DNA of 64,000 nucleotides from Rhizophagus clarus (Eukaryota > Glomeromycota > Glomeromycetes > Glomerales > Glomeraceae), in the NCBI GenBank assembly GCA_015698045.1, contig BLAL01000019.1, positions 374,501 through 438,500 on the forward strand. The letters run 5' to 3'. A program made the position numbers and the translations under genes. A model generated the notes under the pieces. That model worked only from the letters and a program-made list of their open reading frames with translations. It was not told the DNA's origin and searched no databases. Of the stretch, positions 1-12,639 are shown piece after piece (within the stretch, counting starts at the first letter, position 1; every line of letters begins with the position of its first letter).

Positions 1-1
1 C

Positions 2-1003
2 AAAATAAAGAATTATATGAAAGGTTTGTCTAAAGATGCTCCCTTGACATCAAAAGAAGCTTTGAATAGAGAAGATGTGAAGAGCTTCTTTGAAGCTGTG
101 ATAAAATTCTGTTCTGAAAAGTTCAATACTAGAATTGAAAAACTTAAGAAAGATATAATTAATAATCAACACGACCAATATATTGATCTTTCATAGATTA
201 TGCTTCAATTGAAGTTGAGAATATAGGTGAAGCGAGTGGATACAATTTATCTGAAAAATGTAGTAAATATTATGAAACAGCCAAAAATTCTAAAGCTCCG
301 GAAAAATTTCTAACACATATCAAAAAATTGGGATCTTATCATGCAGCTTTGAATTATATTACAGCATGTGCATGTAAGGAAAAGTACAAAGACCTATATT
401 CTAATCTGCAAGTGCATAGATTGAATCCCATGACCGCTCATCGACCCATATATATATTTTCATGGAAAAATATTGTCAAAAGGTATATTCCTAATGCAAA
501 TTATGAAGGATTTAAGAGGAAGTGTTTGGATGATCCTAACATTTCAGAAAGACAAAGTGAGATATATGGTAACAGACTGGACGAAGAAAGCAACGAACAA
601 CACTTATTTTTACATGCAGAAATGAATATATCATAAACGAAAAATATTGTGGCACCAAGTTTATAGCTTTCATTTGCACGAAGAAAAGGATATAATGTCT
701 TCATTTCTGGAACAAATAAGAAATTATGTCATAGATGGATGCTTCCAGATATAAAGGATACCGCATTTAGAAATGAATCGCTGATTTATCTTGAATTTAT
801 CATTAGAGATGAAATAGCAAACTATGTTCACTATACTATCGTAGCATTAAATTTTGACAATGAAGAAAGCGAGAGTTCATTAAGTTTAGATAGTGAAGAC
901 AGTTCTGATAATGAATCATTAAGTTTTGATAGTGAAGAAAGCGTTCTGATGTGAATCAAATAGTTTCGAAGAAGAATTGAAAAACGATGATTTATTTGAA
1001 TGA
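2..1003 (+). pseudogene. broken deaminase-like gene (OTT_1508-type fold), left edge
   Basis: An open frame enters from the left edge and similarity continues, in more than one frame, to about 1.0 kb. The middle part carries a HAEM motif, the usual zinc/catalytic signature of the deaminase fold. A downstream segment (SGTNKK...W..P) resembles the C-terminal signature of the OTT_1508-like deaminases that are expanded in fungi. The tail is acidic and serine rich (SLDSEDSSDNES). The coding sequence is broken about three times and appears non-functional; its 5' part lies outside the window. The family call rests on short remembered motifs, so the fold is moderately likely and a biochemical role cannot be given. 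Confidence 0.5.
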
Positions 1004-1956
1004 GTAATTTTTTTTTATACTTTAATTGAATTTCTGCTTCATTTTTTATTTCTATTCAGTTTATTATTTTATGCAAATAGTTAAAAATCTTATAGTACAC
1101 TTTATCAAATTACAATACAGCTAGTAAAGGAGCATATAATTGATATTATAATTTGAAATTATCAAATATTCTTCTAATGAAAGAATTTGTTGTAAAATAA
1201 ATATCATATCATTCATGGATTTTTTGAATATCAATAATATGATAAAAAACTATTTCTATGTATACTTATGTAGAATATAAATCTGTAGATAAATAGGTCA
1301 TAATTCTAAATTACTGGTATTATTGCAAATTGTGTATAAAAAAAAGATAGTTCATTAGTTGACAGAAAAATTGAGTAATAACAGATTTTAAAGAACATAA
1401 TATTAAATTTTCATGCTTCTAACCTTTATATAATTGCATTAATAAAAAAGGTTTCTGATGGTTATTAAATTAAAAAAAAACAAGAATGATATCTTATTTT
1501 TTTAAATTAATTATTTAAAAAGACAAAAATATAAAAACATTTATTTTTTAAACTACTATATATCCTTTAAACAATACAAAAATATAAATATTTTTCAATT
1601 TTTATAATCCATATTTATAAAAAGAAAACATATGCGTGAATTTTAATACTACCCCAATTTTTGCGACGTAACCCCAAATAACAGTAGTCCCAAGTGGTAA
1701 CACGAATTTAAAGCACTCTGATTGGTTATAATTTTGTTATTTATTCATTTTGTAAATGATTAATATTAACTAACTCTTAATTATTAATTCATATTCTTAT
1801 TTAATTTTAAGCGTTTAAGACTGTAATTCATACATAAAGTATTAAAAATTATAGGAAGGATACAAAAAAAAGATAATATATCCTAATAAATCATCATTAG
1901 CATCATCAATGCTGCCATCAACATATACTCTTTCTTCTAAATCCTAGATAATTATA
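1004..1956. other. intergenic spacer
   Basis: Very AT-rich sequence with short A and T runs. I see no open frame with coding character, no repeat termini and no RNA gene. Confidence 0.6.
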
Positions 1957-2081
1957 TAATAGAAACAAGATGAATTAGAAATTCCAGATGGTAAGTAATT
2001 TAATATGTTTTTCAATAAAATTAATAATTTTACATAATTGTGTTACTAAACAATATTCTTATATTTTTAGGTGGATTTTAA
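1957..2081 (+). pseudogene. orphan last two exons of the kinase family
   Basis: The stretch matches exons 8 and 9 of the complete kinase at 53893-56233. A partial exon 8 ends at 1990 (GAAATTCCAGATG) before GTAAGT, a short intron ends in TTTTTAG at 2070, and the terminal exon at 2071-2081 reads GlyPhe-stop in the same phase as the complete copy. The preceding exons are absent: the similarity starts abruptly inside exon 8. It lies 1.6 kb upstream of kinase copy 1, which in turn lacks these two exons. Confidence 0.8.
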
Positions 2082-2376
2082 ATTTTTTATTTACTAAATT
2101 ATCATTATTATTTGATATTAACGAAAAATGTTGTTTCTTTATTTTATAATTATTTAAACATTATGATTAGAGTAGTAAATCAAAAATGGTTTGCGAGATT
2201 CTTAGTTTGTAATTTAAATAATTCATTTTATATAACTGAAAATATATTATAGAATCTTATTTTAAATATAAATTACATGACTTATCGAATTTTTACTTTT
2301 ATCAACTGTGAATGTGTGATTTCTCAAATATTTATATCTATTTGATCGAACGTCATGTGACGCAGCAACTAATGAT

Positions 2377-2414
<38 letters not shown>

Positions 2415-2870
2415 TTAAATCATCTGCCATCAAAATTAGTTAAACTTGGAGACTAGTACTATACCTTAATAATTCTATTTATTAATCATAATTTACAAAG
2501 TGAACGGGTACTTTTTATTTTACGCCCGTTCTTATTTTTACGATACTACAAATTATTAATATTCAAAACCAGATTTCATTTTTCTTTATTTATTAAAAAA
2601 AAAAGGTTATTACAAATCAATCCTTTTGCTTATAAATTCGAAATTTTTTTTTTGATATTTACGTGCTTTACTAATTAATATAAAACTAAAAATAGTTGAT
2701 CAATCTAATCCATATTCGGTTTTAATATTATTCGTTTTTTTTATATTAACCAAAATCATACGTGCCAAGGAATGTCTCTCATCATAAAATCGTGTATCCT
2801 CGTACGATTTTTTTTTTTTTTAAAAAAAAAAAAGAAAATGATACAACATATAAAATTCTAAATTTTACGT
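1957..2870 (+). repeat. duplicated kinase 3' end and 3' flank (copy A)
   Basis: Collinear with about 56083-56880 downstream of kinase copy 2. Shared landmarks include the exon 8/9 junction, TTCTTAGTTTGTAATTTAAA near 2200 and 56380, GTGAATGTGTGAT near 2310 and 56447, CGTCATGT near 2349 and 56500, and CATACGT.CCAAG.AATG near 2757 and 56814. A run of about 31 A residues near 2379-2409 is present only in this copy. Confidence 0.75.
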
Positions 2871-3510
2871 AATGATCCTTAAAAATGCATCTCGAAGATA
2901 CTTTACGTCATAACAAGATGGAAATTTTTTTAATTCGTTTCATTAACATCCAATTAATTAGTATAACCATTTTGTGATTATACTTCTTAATTTTTACTAT
3001 TTAGATAAATGAAATCCAGATTTAAATAATTTGTGCATATCCTTTAACTTAATTAAAAAGCAAATTTAAAAAGCTTTTTCTAAAATTATTTGCTAGATAA
3101 AAAAAAAGGTAGCAAAGATTATGATTCTAAAGGGTTTTAAATTTGAAATTTTTTCATATACAGTAGTACTTTTATTAAATCTCTTTTTTATTGATCGGCC
3201 CAACCTATCGTTAATTTGGTTATAATCAATTAAAAGTGCCAGATATTATTAATTTCGGTCAAAATTAAGTGTACATTAGGTAATTCTAACCAATTATTTA
3301 TAATGAAAAGTTCAAATTTATTTGAATTGGTTTTAATTTTAAACTTTGAAAAATTGATTCACATATTTTATATAATCTTCATTGGCTTTGTTATCTGCAA
3401 TCAGACTTGTATCATCCATGAAGGTAAATACTTTTCTTCGTAAAATAATTTATATTTTATATTTGACCTTCCGTTGTGTATGGGGTGACAATATCTCACC
3501 CTAGTATAAA
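2871..3510. other. intergenic spacer between the duplicated blocks
   Basis: AT-rich sequence that I could not match to either flank of kinase copy 2 or to another element in the window. No supported ORF. Confidence 0.5.
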
Positions 3511-3707
3511 TAAATTTAGAAATTTGATTGGTGCTAAATTAAAAAAGGTAATTACTAAATTTGCTCATTTTTTTTGTCACATGATAGTCACACAAACATT
3601 TGGTAATACATAAAACGGATGAAAAACTCCGTTCCTTAATTTTTTTTTTTTTTTTTTAAAATTACAAAAATTATTAAATTTTTTTTCACAATTTAAATTT
3701 TATAATT
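3511..3707 (+). promoter_or_regulatory. conserved kinase promoter / 5' leader (copy 1)
   Basis: About 190 bp upstream of the ATG are shared with kinase copy 2, including ACACAAACATTTGGTAATAC followed by ATAAAACGGATG and CAAACTCCGTT-type sequence, then an A/T-rich leader into ATAATTATG. The strongest block (3588-3630 here, 53789-53830 in copy 2) is a good candidate for a shared promoter element. Bases 3579-3587 (ACATGATAG) form the empty site for the MITE found in copy 2. Confidence 0.6.
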
Positions 3708-5823
3708 ATGCCTGATATTCGAGAAGAATTAGTTAGTGCTGCACTTAATAGAACAATTATATCAATAGATTTTGATATTTACGATGATTTACATAAACAA
3801 TATGAATTTAGCAAACAAACTATACTTGCTGATAAATCTCTTACAAATGATGAAAAAACTTATGCAATAAAAGATTTAAGTAAGACATATGACAAGAATA
3901 AAATTATGTTTAATGAAGGAACAAGAAGAATTTGTGAAAATTGTAACCAAGAATGTTTAGCTACATTATTTTGTGAATATTGTGTTCAAAATTATTTAAA
4001 AGCAAATTTTTCAAATTGGACATCTGGAAATAATGATATTGATAATTTAATACAAAGATGTCAATCTGAAACACTTCTTCCAAGTAAGATTATTGAATGG
4101 ATTCCATATAATAATTTACAAAATATTAAATATTTAGCAAAAGGTGGATTCTCTAATATTTATACAGCAGTTTGGATTGATGGGCACTATATAGAGTGGG
4201 ATTCCAAAAAACAACAATTAATAAGATTTGGAGAACAATGTATGGTACTTAAAGGATTAGAAAATGTTGAAAGTGCAAATCAAAGATGGTTTGATGAGGT
4301 TTGTAATTTATGATTTATTAATTTTTTTTTTTTTTAATATAATAAATTAATAATAAATTTAAATATTATATAGGCTAAATCGCATTTTACTATAAGCAAT
4401 AAATGGTCAACAATTATTCCATGTTATGGTATTACGCAAAATCCATTAAACAGAAATTATATGCTCGTAATAGGCGAAGCAGATACAGATTTAAGAAAAT
4501 ATTTACAACAAACTCAAAATCAACTTAAATGGAAAGAAAGAATAAAAATTGCTCGTGAAATATCTCTTGCACTTTATGTTATTCACGGAGAAAATGCGAT
4601 TCATAGAGATTTACATTCTGGGAATATATTGTATTCAAAACTAAATCAGGATTGGTATATTAGTGATCTTGGATTTTGTGGACCTGCCAATAAATCATCA
4701 GGAACTATATATGGAAATCTTCCTTACATAGCACCAGAAGTTATTTCTGGGAAGAATACTTCAAAAGAATCCGATGTTTATAGTATTGCAATGCTTATGT
4801 GGGAAATTTCATCTGGGCAACCTCCTTTTAGCGATTATGAAAATGATTATAATCTTGCATTGAAAATAATTAATGGAATGAGACCAAAAGTAGTACCGGG
4901 GACTCCTTTAAAATATGAAAATTTAATGAAACAATGTTGGGATGCTGATCCATCAAAAAGACTTAGCATTGGTGCACTCGAAGCTGAAATTCGTAAACTT
5001 CTGCAATCTCGTCAAGAAAACAATGATATATTAAATGAATCACCTCAATTAAAAACACATAATAAAAATAGTCCAATAACAAATTATACAAGTAGCAAAT
5101 TATTCAAATTATTTACAAGTAAAATTTATGAATTTAAAAATTTACCTGAACCAAGAAATGCAACAGAAGGTATAATTTTAATATTAATTATATATATTGA
5201 CAATTAGTAACTTTTCTTTAAAAAAAAATAAATTAATGTTGTTTTTTAATTTAAATAATAATAGAAGAACAAGAAGGTATGGATATATATTAAATAATAT
5301 GAAATATTTGATTATTTTATCTAATTTAAAAAAAAATTTATATTTAATAGCATTTCATAGCAAATCATTTGACCGTTTTAATATTCCTGACAATAGTAAG
5401 TATTCATAAATGTAATTAATGAATATGATTAATTAATAATGATTTTATTTTTAGTCAATGATTTTAACAATTCAAACAACCAAAACTATGGTACCATATC
5501 CAAAGCAAGCAGTATCTTGAAAGGTAATTAATCTTTTAAATCATTATTTTTGATAGTTTGAATTCATAGTTATTACATATAAGTTGTAACAATCATAATT
5601 ATTAATTTGCTACTGAATAATTTTAGATGATGGTGAAGAATTATCCAAAACATTTAATGAGTTACAAGTACATTCAAATGAAGGCAAATAAATCATTATA
5701 TATTTTTTATACCTTGAAATATAAAATTTACATTTTTTTTTAGATAATCAAATTAATTATGGAAAAGAAATCGTGGAACAACAACAAATAAACAAATATA
5801 ATGTTAAGATTGACGGTATGTGA
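3708..5823 (+). CDS. TKL-like protein kinase, copy 1 (seven exons, altered 3' end)
   Basis: Exons inferred from splice sites, phase and comparison with copy 2: 3708-4298, 4374-5169, 5265-5276, 5351-5395, 5455-5523, 5627-5683, 5744-5823, giving 549 aa. An N-terminal CxxC...CxxC (C76, C79, C89, C92) precedes the kinase domain. The glycine loop is KGGFSNIY (about 145-152), the Lys is K182 in VLK, the catalytic loop is HRDLHSGN (274-281), the DFG position reads DLG (295-297) and APE is at 317-319. HRD and Lys are intact, so activity is plausible. After the domain comes a polar tail encoded by small exons. Homology to copy 2 stops a few bases into intron 7; here reading on from exon 7 gives GlyMet-stop, so the last two exons are lost. 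Substrate unknown. Confidence 0.8.
5265..5276 (+). other. 12-nt microexon (kinase copy 1)
   Basis: AAGAACAAGAAG lies between ...AATAATAG and GTATGG. With phase 1 on both sides it gives AlaThrGluGluGluGlnGluAlaPheHis across exons 2-4. The same 12 nt with the same splice borders occur at 55451-55462 in copy 2. Confidence 0.75.
5684..5743 (+). other. GC-AG intron (kinase copy 1, intron 6)
   Basis: The donor is AAG|GCAAAT and the acceptor is TTTTTTAG. No GT donor gives an open phase here. Using GC keeps the frame (Asn-Glu-Asp-Asn-Gln). Copy 2 has GCAAGT, the usual GC-AG donor, at the same place. Confidence 0.65.
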
Positions 5824-7543
5824 AAGCAGTAACAATAATTAATTTTTTTTACAGTTAGTATTATTCATCTGCACGTGTCATGTGATTCCGGGATACCACA
5901 TTACCCGAAAGAAAATATTTTTGGTTATAGATACGTGCACATAAAATAATCTAATAAAAAATGATTTCACATCAAATAAGTCCAAAATTTGTTATTAACA
6001 TATAAACATTTGAAAGACGATAATAATAAACACTAATTACTTTAAATTAATGGTATAATGTTATTATATCATACAAATATACCATTTTGTAATGAGAGAT
6101 ATTTGATGAAAATAAAAATAATTTATTTCATAATGCTTTGAAGAACATAATGTATTTTTCTTATTTCAGTTTTATTTTTTGTTATTAAAAAAAAATTCAC
6201 AAGTGTATAGTCACGTAAGTTGTTAATTGATATTTTTTTCTTTGCACTGAATTTCACGATCATACTCAATTTTTTTACTTTTTAGGATCTAAGATTGAAA
6301 AAAATAAAAAAAATAAAAAAAAAATCATTTTCTGTTGTTATGGTAATCAAATCAAAAAAATAAACGTAATCAATAATGATCACTAAATTAATAGAATCAT
6401 AACTTTTCAGATTTGAATAAAGAAGTTTATTTTGGTGCGGAATGGTTCTAAGAACGTATTTTCTAATTGCTTAGTCATCAAGATCATTGCTTATTTAAAT
6501 TTTTTATGTTGAAAACAGTAACATATCTGCTCTTAAGCCTATTTTAATGTGATATTAAAAATAAAAAAAATTTTTTTTTAATAATATTAGTTATTTATTT
6601 ATTTCTGATGATAATTTTTATTTTTTTAATTCAGGCATTATATGTATAATTAATTATTTAATTAAACGAATTACGAAGAATTATTTCTAGTTCAAATATT
6701 CGATACTTTATTTATTTTAATTTTTGTTTAACAGATACTGTTAATGAATAATTAATGATAAGTCTAAAAATATCTCATTCTTTATTTGCTTCAAGTTGGA
6801 GTATTTCAATAATTTTAAAAAACACGATTATGAATTATTTTTTATCATATGAGAAATAATTAAATGTGTATTTTCTTTTGCTTCTTAAAAATCTATGTAA
6901 TTTGAATAAATTTCTCTTTTTCTTTGTTTTGTAATCAAAATTTAAATAAATTTTTCATTACACATTTTGAAAATGTTTAAATATTTTATTCGTAACATCA
7001 AGAATTTTGTCATATTTTTTGGTTTATAGATAGATATACTGCACCCTTTTCAAAGTTAAGGTAAAGAAAAATTATTCTTTGCCAGATTTAAGTATAGTAA
7101 TTACCGAAAGATTTGCGTAAACTTTGACATCCGCTTAGGAAGATAACGATATTTTTTTTTAAAAAAAAAATCCTGATAGACACGATGTTAATTCATTAGA
7201 TGTTAATATAATAAGCAAAGAATTTCCTTAATGTCATAATATCTTCCGGCATCATTTAAAAAGATTTTTGAATTTATGAATATAAGAAAGTTTTTTTTTT
7301 TTTATAAAAAAAGTGTTCATGTCCTAAAAATAAAAAAAGAAAACCTAATAGTATTAATGATTATATAATATTAAATGGACAATAAATAAAAAAAAAAAAC
7401 TCTTTCTCATCGATCATTCGATCAAAAATTTAGGAAAAATAATAAGCAACTTACAATACGAGGAAAATGCTTTTATTAATAATGATATTGGCTCGTTACT
7501 CACACCATAGTTTGTAGATAGATTTAACAAAAAAACGACGTAA
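5824..7543. other. intergenic spacer
   Basis: About 1.7 kb of AT-rich sequence rich in short homopolymers. The segment that would hold exons 8-9 of kinase copy 1 is replaced by unrelated sequence from about 5830. No ORF or transposon terminus that I can support. Confidence 0.55.
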
Positions 7544-7974
7544 TACAGAGGGCGATCAATATTATGCGGACATTTAAAGATATTTCAGTATCTAGTGATT
7601 AAAATTCCATGATTTTATATTCATTAGATACGTCTCATTTAGAGGATTTGAATGATAATAAAATTGTATTTCTATGGTGTACAATTACGCTTTGAAATTT
7701 AGATGTTCTCTCTATGATATCTTTTGATCCAATGATGGGATTTTCATGATCAGTAACTCATTGTACTCGTCTCATTGAGACAATTCGAATGATGGTGAAA
7801 GCATATCGATTGGATTAATAGTTGAATTTTTAGCTATTTATTATGCTAGTTATACAAATCATAGAATTTTTGCAGTGAGCATTCTCATATTTGCAAAATT
7901 CTGAAAAAATATGAAGTATAAAAGTTTGTTTATTATGACTATAGGCACAGAATAATATGTTAATTTATATTATA

Positions 7975-8002
7975 CTAGCCATCACCCGTCGCGCTGCGCC
8001 GG
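7975..8002 (-). other. Helitron 3' terminal hairpin and CTAG end
   Basis: Read on the minus strand: CCGGCGC-AGC-GCGACGG forms a 7-bp stem with one mismatch and a 3-nt loop. GTGATGGCTAG follows, and the flanking base is T. This is the layout of a Helitron 3' terminus, where the hairpin marks the end of strand transfer. Confidence 0.8.
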
Positions 8003-8221
8003 AATCTGTAAATTTATGTAAATCAACGTCCCAATATGGCATATTAAAGAAATTTTTGAGTTATAAATAAATAGAAAAATTAAATATTATTTATAATTAA
8101 AAATTTAATGTAATAGCTATTGATTAGTATAAAAAATAAGAATGTAAATTAGTTTAAAATAAAATGATATGTGCCAAATTATATTTAATTATATTTATAG
8201 TATTTATTGAAATAGTGTTAA

Positions 8222-11200
8222 TTAAGTATTTTGAAAAATTTCCCTATATACAATATTTTTAGTTTGACAGTCTTTTTGATAATCATTATGTAATATAAGA
8301 ACCTTAATGCATTGATATGATATAACCCTTGATAAAGCAACATATAGTTGGCCATGTGAAAACACTGGTTGTGGTAAATAAAGTCCCATCTTGTTTAATG
8401 TCTGGCCTTGTGCTCTGTTTATTGTCATTGAAAATGCAACACGTACTGGAAATTGTAATCGCTTTAAAGTAAAGGGTAAACTGCTTTCTGAAGGACTCAA
8501 TGTAATTCGAGGTATAAAGACACGTTTACCAATATGAGAGCCAGTAATAATTTCTGCATCAATTACTTTACTTTAAAGATCATGAACAATTAGCCTGGTA
8601 CCGTTGCAAAGTCCCTCTGATGGATTCAGATTTCGTAAAAGTATAATTGGAATTCCTGTTTTTAATTTTAATTCACCAGGAGGAAGGTCAGACACCTTTA
8701 AAGATCTCAAAAATTCAGGTGAATATATCTGAGATTGCTGCCTATAGGTATTTTCTGTTGAATCTGTAGAATCTAAACTGGGATATACTCTGGTTTCACC
8801 TGGTAATCTACTCATTAACATATCTGAAATTATATCAACATCAGTATTTTTAGGAGTTAATATTGCTCTGCCAACCATATAATTTACATTTCCTGAATTT
8901 TTAGCCAAATTAGGATAAACAAAATCTGCAAGATCAGTTAAATTGCCCTTAGTTATAGTCATATCTGCAGAGAGAGTTATCATATTTTCTGTATTTGAAT
9001 TGGTTGAATATTCCCCATTTCCAATTTTTAAAAGAAATTCTGCAAATTCTTTTTGTTTTGAATTATCATCTTGGGAATTATGAGATTGACAAAGTCTCAT
9101 ATTAATTGTTAGTTTCATAATTTTCAAATGTCTCCATATATATGATTTACTTAAACTTGCAGATACAATATCAGCACGGGTTGCATGTGGTATTACAGGC
9201 AGAATTTGTCGAAAATCTCCTCCAAAAATAAAAATTTTTCCTCCAAATGGTTTGTCTATCTGTGTAATATCACGAAGTGTTCGATCAACAGCTTCAAATG
9301 CAAATTTATGCATCATTGGAGCTTCATCCCAAATAAAAACCTTTGCTATATTAATCAAACAGGCTTCTTTACTTCTTCGTGAAATATTGCATGTTGAAGT
9401 TTCATTTAATTTAATTGGAATTTTAAATCGAGAATGTGCAGTCCTACCACCATCTATTAAAAGTGCAGCAATTCCAGAAGAAGCTACAGGCAATGCAATT
9501 TCACCACATAATCTAACTTTTGCAAGTATAGTATTATATAAAAATGTTTTGCCAGTACCACCTGGTCCATCAACAAAAAAACACTCAGAAGAATTATGCT
9601 CAAATGCTTGTATAACAGCATTATATATAGCATGCTGCTCTGCATTTAATAAGGGAATATTATTATGTAATATACTCTCTAAATGCATGATATTATATAA
9701 TAATCTTTCTTCCTGAATTAACTGATCTAAATTATTATTATCATTATCAACATCTGGCATATTTTCTAATAAAAGATGCATATCTGGAAAATCTTTAAGA
9801 GATTTTCCATTTGATAGTAAATATTGGTTTAATTGATTTAGTGCTCTACATTCAATTATATTATTTACTATAGTAGTTTGATGATATTGATATAAAATAT
9901 CTTCACATAATGCTGATTTGTATTTATTCCATAACTTTTCAGGTGCTGCTGGTTGACAATATAAAAGAATCATTGCAAATAAATGACGTAATTGCTGTCC
10001 TGTATTTATTTTACTTGCTTCATATAAACATATATCCCATTCATTATCATTTTGAAGAAGGCCTAAATGAATACAGGCTTCTTTAAAAGTCCTACATGTA
10101 TATCCATTAACAGTTTTTAAGTTATCAAAACTGGTGGCACCTTTGATGTGAGTTAATAAGATTCGTAAGTAGTATCTTTCTCCTTCTGAAGGTTGAACCA
10201 TATAAAGTCTTCCAATAGCTCCTGTTGCAGATTTTCGAGGATTCCATTTGCATTGAGATTTATTCCAAGTATAATAAAGTGGAAAATCTGTATATTTATA
10301 TTCATGTGCTGCAATATTTTCTAAGTTTTCTTGAAACCAAGCTGTTAAAGTTGTCATACGTGTAGTAGCATAATCTACAATATGTTGCAAATTGTCTCCA
10401 TCTTGAAATGTAATAGATTGTTGATTAGGAAGATGAACAGCTAATCTTTGCACACTTGGAATATGATTATGCAATCGATAATGAAAAATTCTCCAAATAC
10501 TTTCAGAAGAAGAAATGTATCTCGCATCAAGATACATTTTAATTTCATCTATTGTTTCAATATTAGCTGATGTCTGAGTATTATTAGTTTGAGAAAGAGT
10601 AATAGTAGCTCGGTCATGACCCTTATAAACATATTTGTATAAATACTTAATTGCTAAAATAGAATTGCAAATTTCAACATTAATATGAGCATTGTATTTT
10701 GTAGCTAAACTAATGTTATATGGAACAACCCATCTATTATCTAATCGAATTCCACTTCTAGTTTCAACAAATCTGCCATTTTCACGTCTACAATAAATAG
10801 GATATCCATTTTCATTTTCTTTAGTACATTCTTGAAAATTTTTGGGATAATTTTTCTGGCATTTACCATCTTTCATACATGGTGCAGATGGGTTTAAAAT
10901 ACCACATGGACCATGCATCATGCAAGTTGTTACTGTTTCATAAGCAAGAGGATATATTGCTGGATCTGGAATTTCAGCAGAAACAATTGAATCATATTTT
11001 TCAATAGAATATATCTTATCTTCTGGAGCCAATATTAATAAAATATGTGCATGAGGTAAACCACGTTTTTGAAATTCTACTACATAAACATAGGCTATAA
11101 CTTTACCAAACCAATGATTAATATTTAAATCTTTTAATAGTTTTTGCAATTTTAAGTGAAAAACTCGAGCTGTTAAATCAGGTCTATCAGCAGCATTTTG

Positions 11201-12526
11201 GTTAGGTAATAATTCTCTGGTAATTTCTGGCCATTTTGGATTACATGTGAATGTTATAAAAAGATCTGGCTTTCCAAAATGACTTACAATAGACATAGCA
11301 TCTTGATATAACTGATACATTTGTCGTGGTCCACCAGTAAATGAAGATGGGAGAATTATGCGACGCCCAATATTATTACTAATGTCTCCAGCATCTATAG
11401 CATCTACAGTACCTTGATACATTTCAGTACGAAGTATTGTCTGATTTAATTTAAGATAATTCAAGCGTTCCTGTTCTATTTTAGCATATTGATCAACAAT
11501 ATACTGCTGATATAAATGTCCTGCATATTGTAACCAATCTCCATCTCTAATTTGCAATCTATAAGAATAAAATTGCATTGGTGTTATTCTTTTTCTTTTT
11601 GACAATCCTATAAGAGGTATATTTATATGCCAACCATCATCACCTCTTGGAAATAAAAGTACATAGTATAATGGATCATATGATGGATGAGTTTCTGATA
11701 TGATTTGCAAACCTCCATCATGTAATCTAAGACAGATATTTCGATTAGTTGGATTTACATCATAGCCATCACCAATAATAATTGCAGCTACATCAGAAGA
11801 GGTAGGAGCATTATAACAATGTGGATTATGTGTTCTATCACTATGAATTACCATTGAAATTTGAGATGTAGCATTTGACAAAATGATATCTCTTACTTGA
11901 CGAAAACTTCTAATATATGGATTGCATTCATCCAGCATATTCTGTAAATTTAGCAAAATATCATTATTCAAATCTTGCATGATGTTTTGCCGATTTTCAT
12001 TTTCATGTTCAGTATCATAAATATACAACTGAGCAAATGCTGGAAAATGCTCATTCTCTGGTAATAATGATCCAATTCTATGATAAACTTGGCCATGAAT
12101 TCGAAAATTTGATACACCTTGCCCTTGAAATTTTTCATCTATATTGGCTCCAAATGAAGTGCATGCTAAAATGTTATTATATCCTCTTATATTTTTTCGA
12201 AATAAAGCTGCATCAGAACTTGATGAAGTATACAAATCTAATATGTATGATGGTGGTTTAAGTAAAGGTGGTAAACTAACTTTACCACCAGCACAGCAAA
12301 CAGCAAAAGATGATGATGCCTGACTACTTTTCTGATCTCTTTCATCAATCCAAAATTTGGCATTACAATGAATACAAATCTGATCCATTCTTTCCAATTC
12401 ATGACGCATTATATTACTATACTGTTGTCTATCTGAATGCTTGGTTTTTTGCTTTTTTCGATAGCGAGATTTATTTTCTTTATATAATCTTTTTTTACGT
12501 TGTTCAGAAGTTTCACTTTCAAACAT
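8222..12526 (-). CDS. Helitron Rep/helicase protein, one in-frame stop
   Basis: One frame of 1,435 codons with a TAA at 8573-8575; residues 1-1317 are followed in the same frame by about 116 more codons. In order: a basic N-terminus with a zinc-finger-like CIHC...CC region; the HUH nickase motif PHAH near residue 490; a two-tyrosine YKYVYKG motif near 630; and a PIF1-type SF1B helicase with Walker A GPGGTGKT near 990, Walker B FIWDEAP near 1067 and GGDFRQILPVI. Past the stop lie INRAQGQT and YVALSRV, the late helicase motifs. The stop removes those motifs, so this copy is probably inactive unless the codon is read through; CAA to TAA is a likely single change. It drives rolling-circle transposition with the RPA-like neighbour. 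Confidence 0.93.
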
Positions 12527-12639
12527 TTTCTTGTAAAAGTATCTTATATTTATTTTAATAAAATTTTTTTGCTTGAATTACATAGCTTGTATTTATAGTT
12601 TTTTAAACAATGAATTTTTTAATTACTGTTTTAATCTAA

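Noticed and set aside
9185-9716. Plus-strand frames inside the Helitron helicase
   Set aside because: They are antisense shadows of the Rep/Hel frame and have no features of their own.
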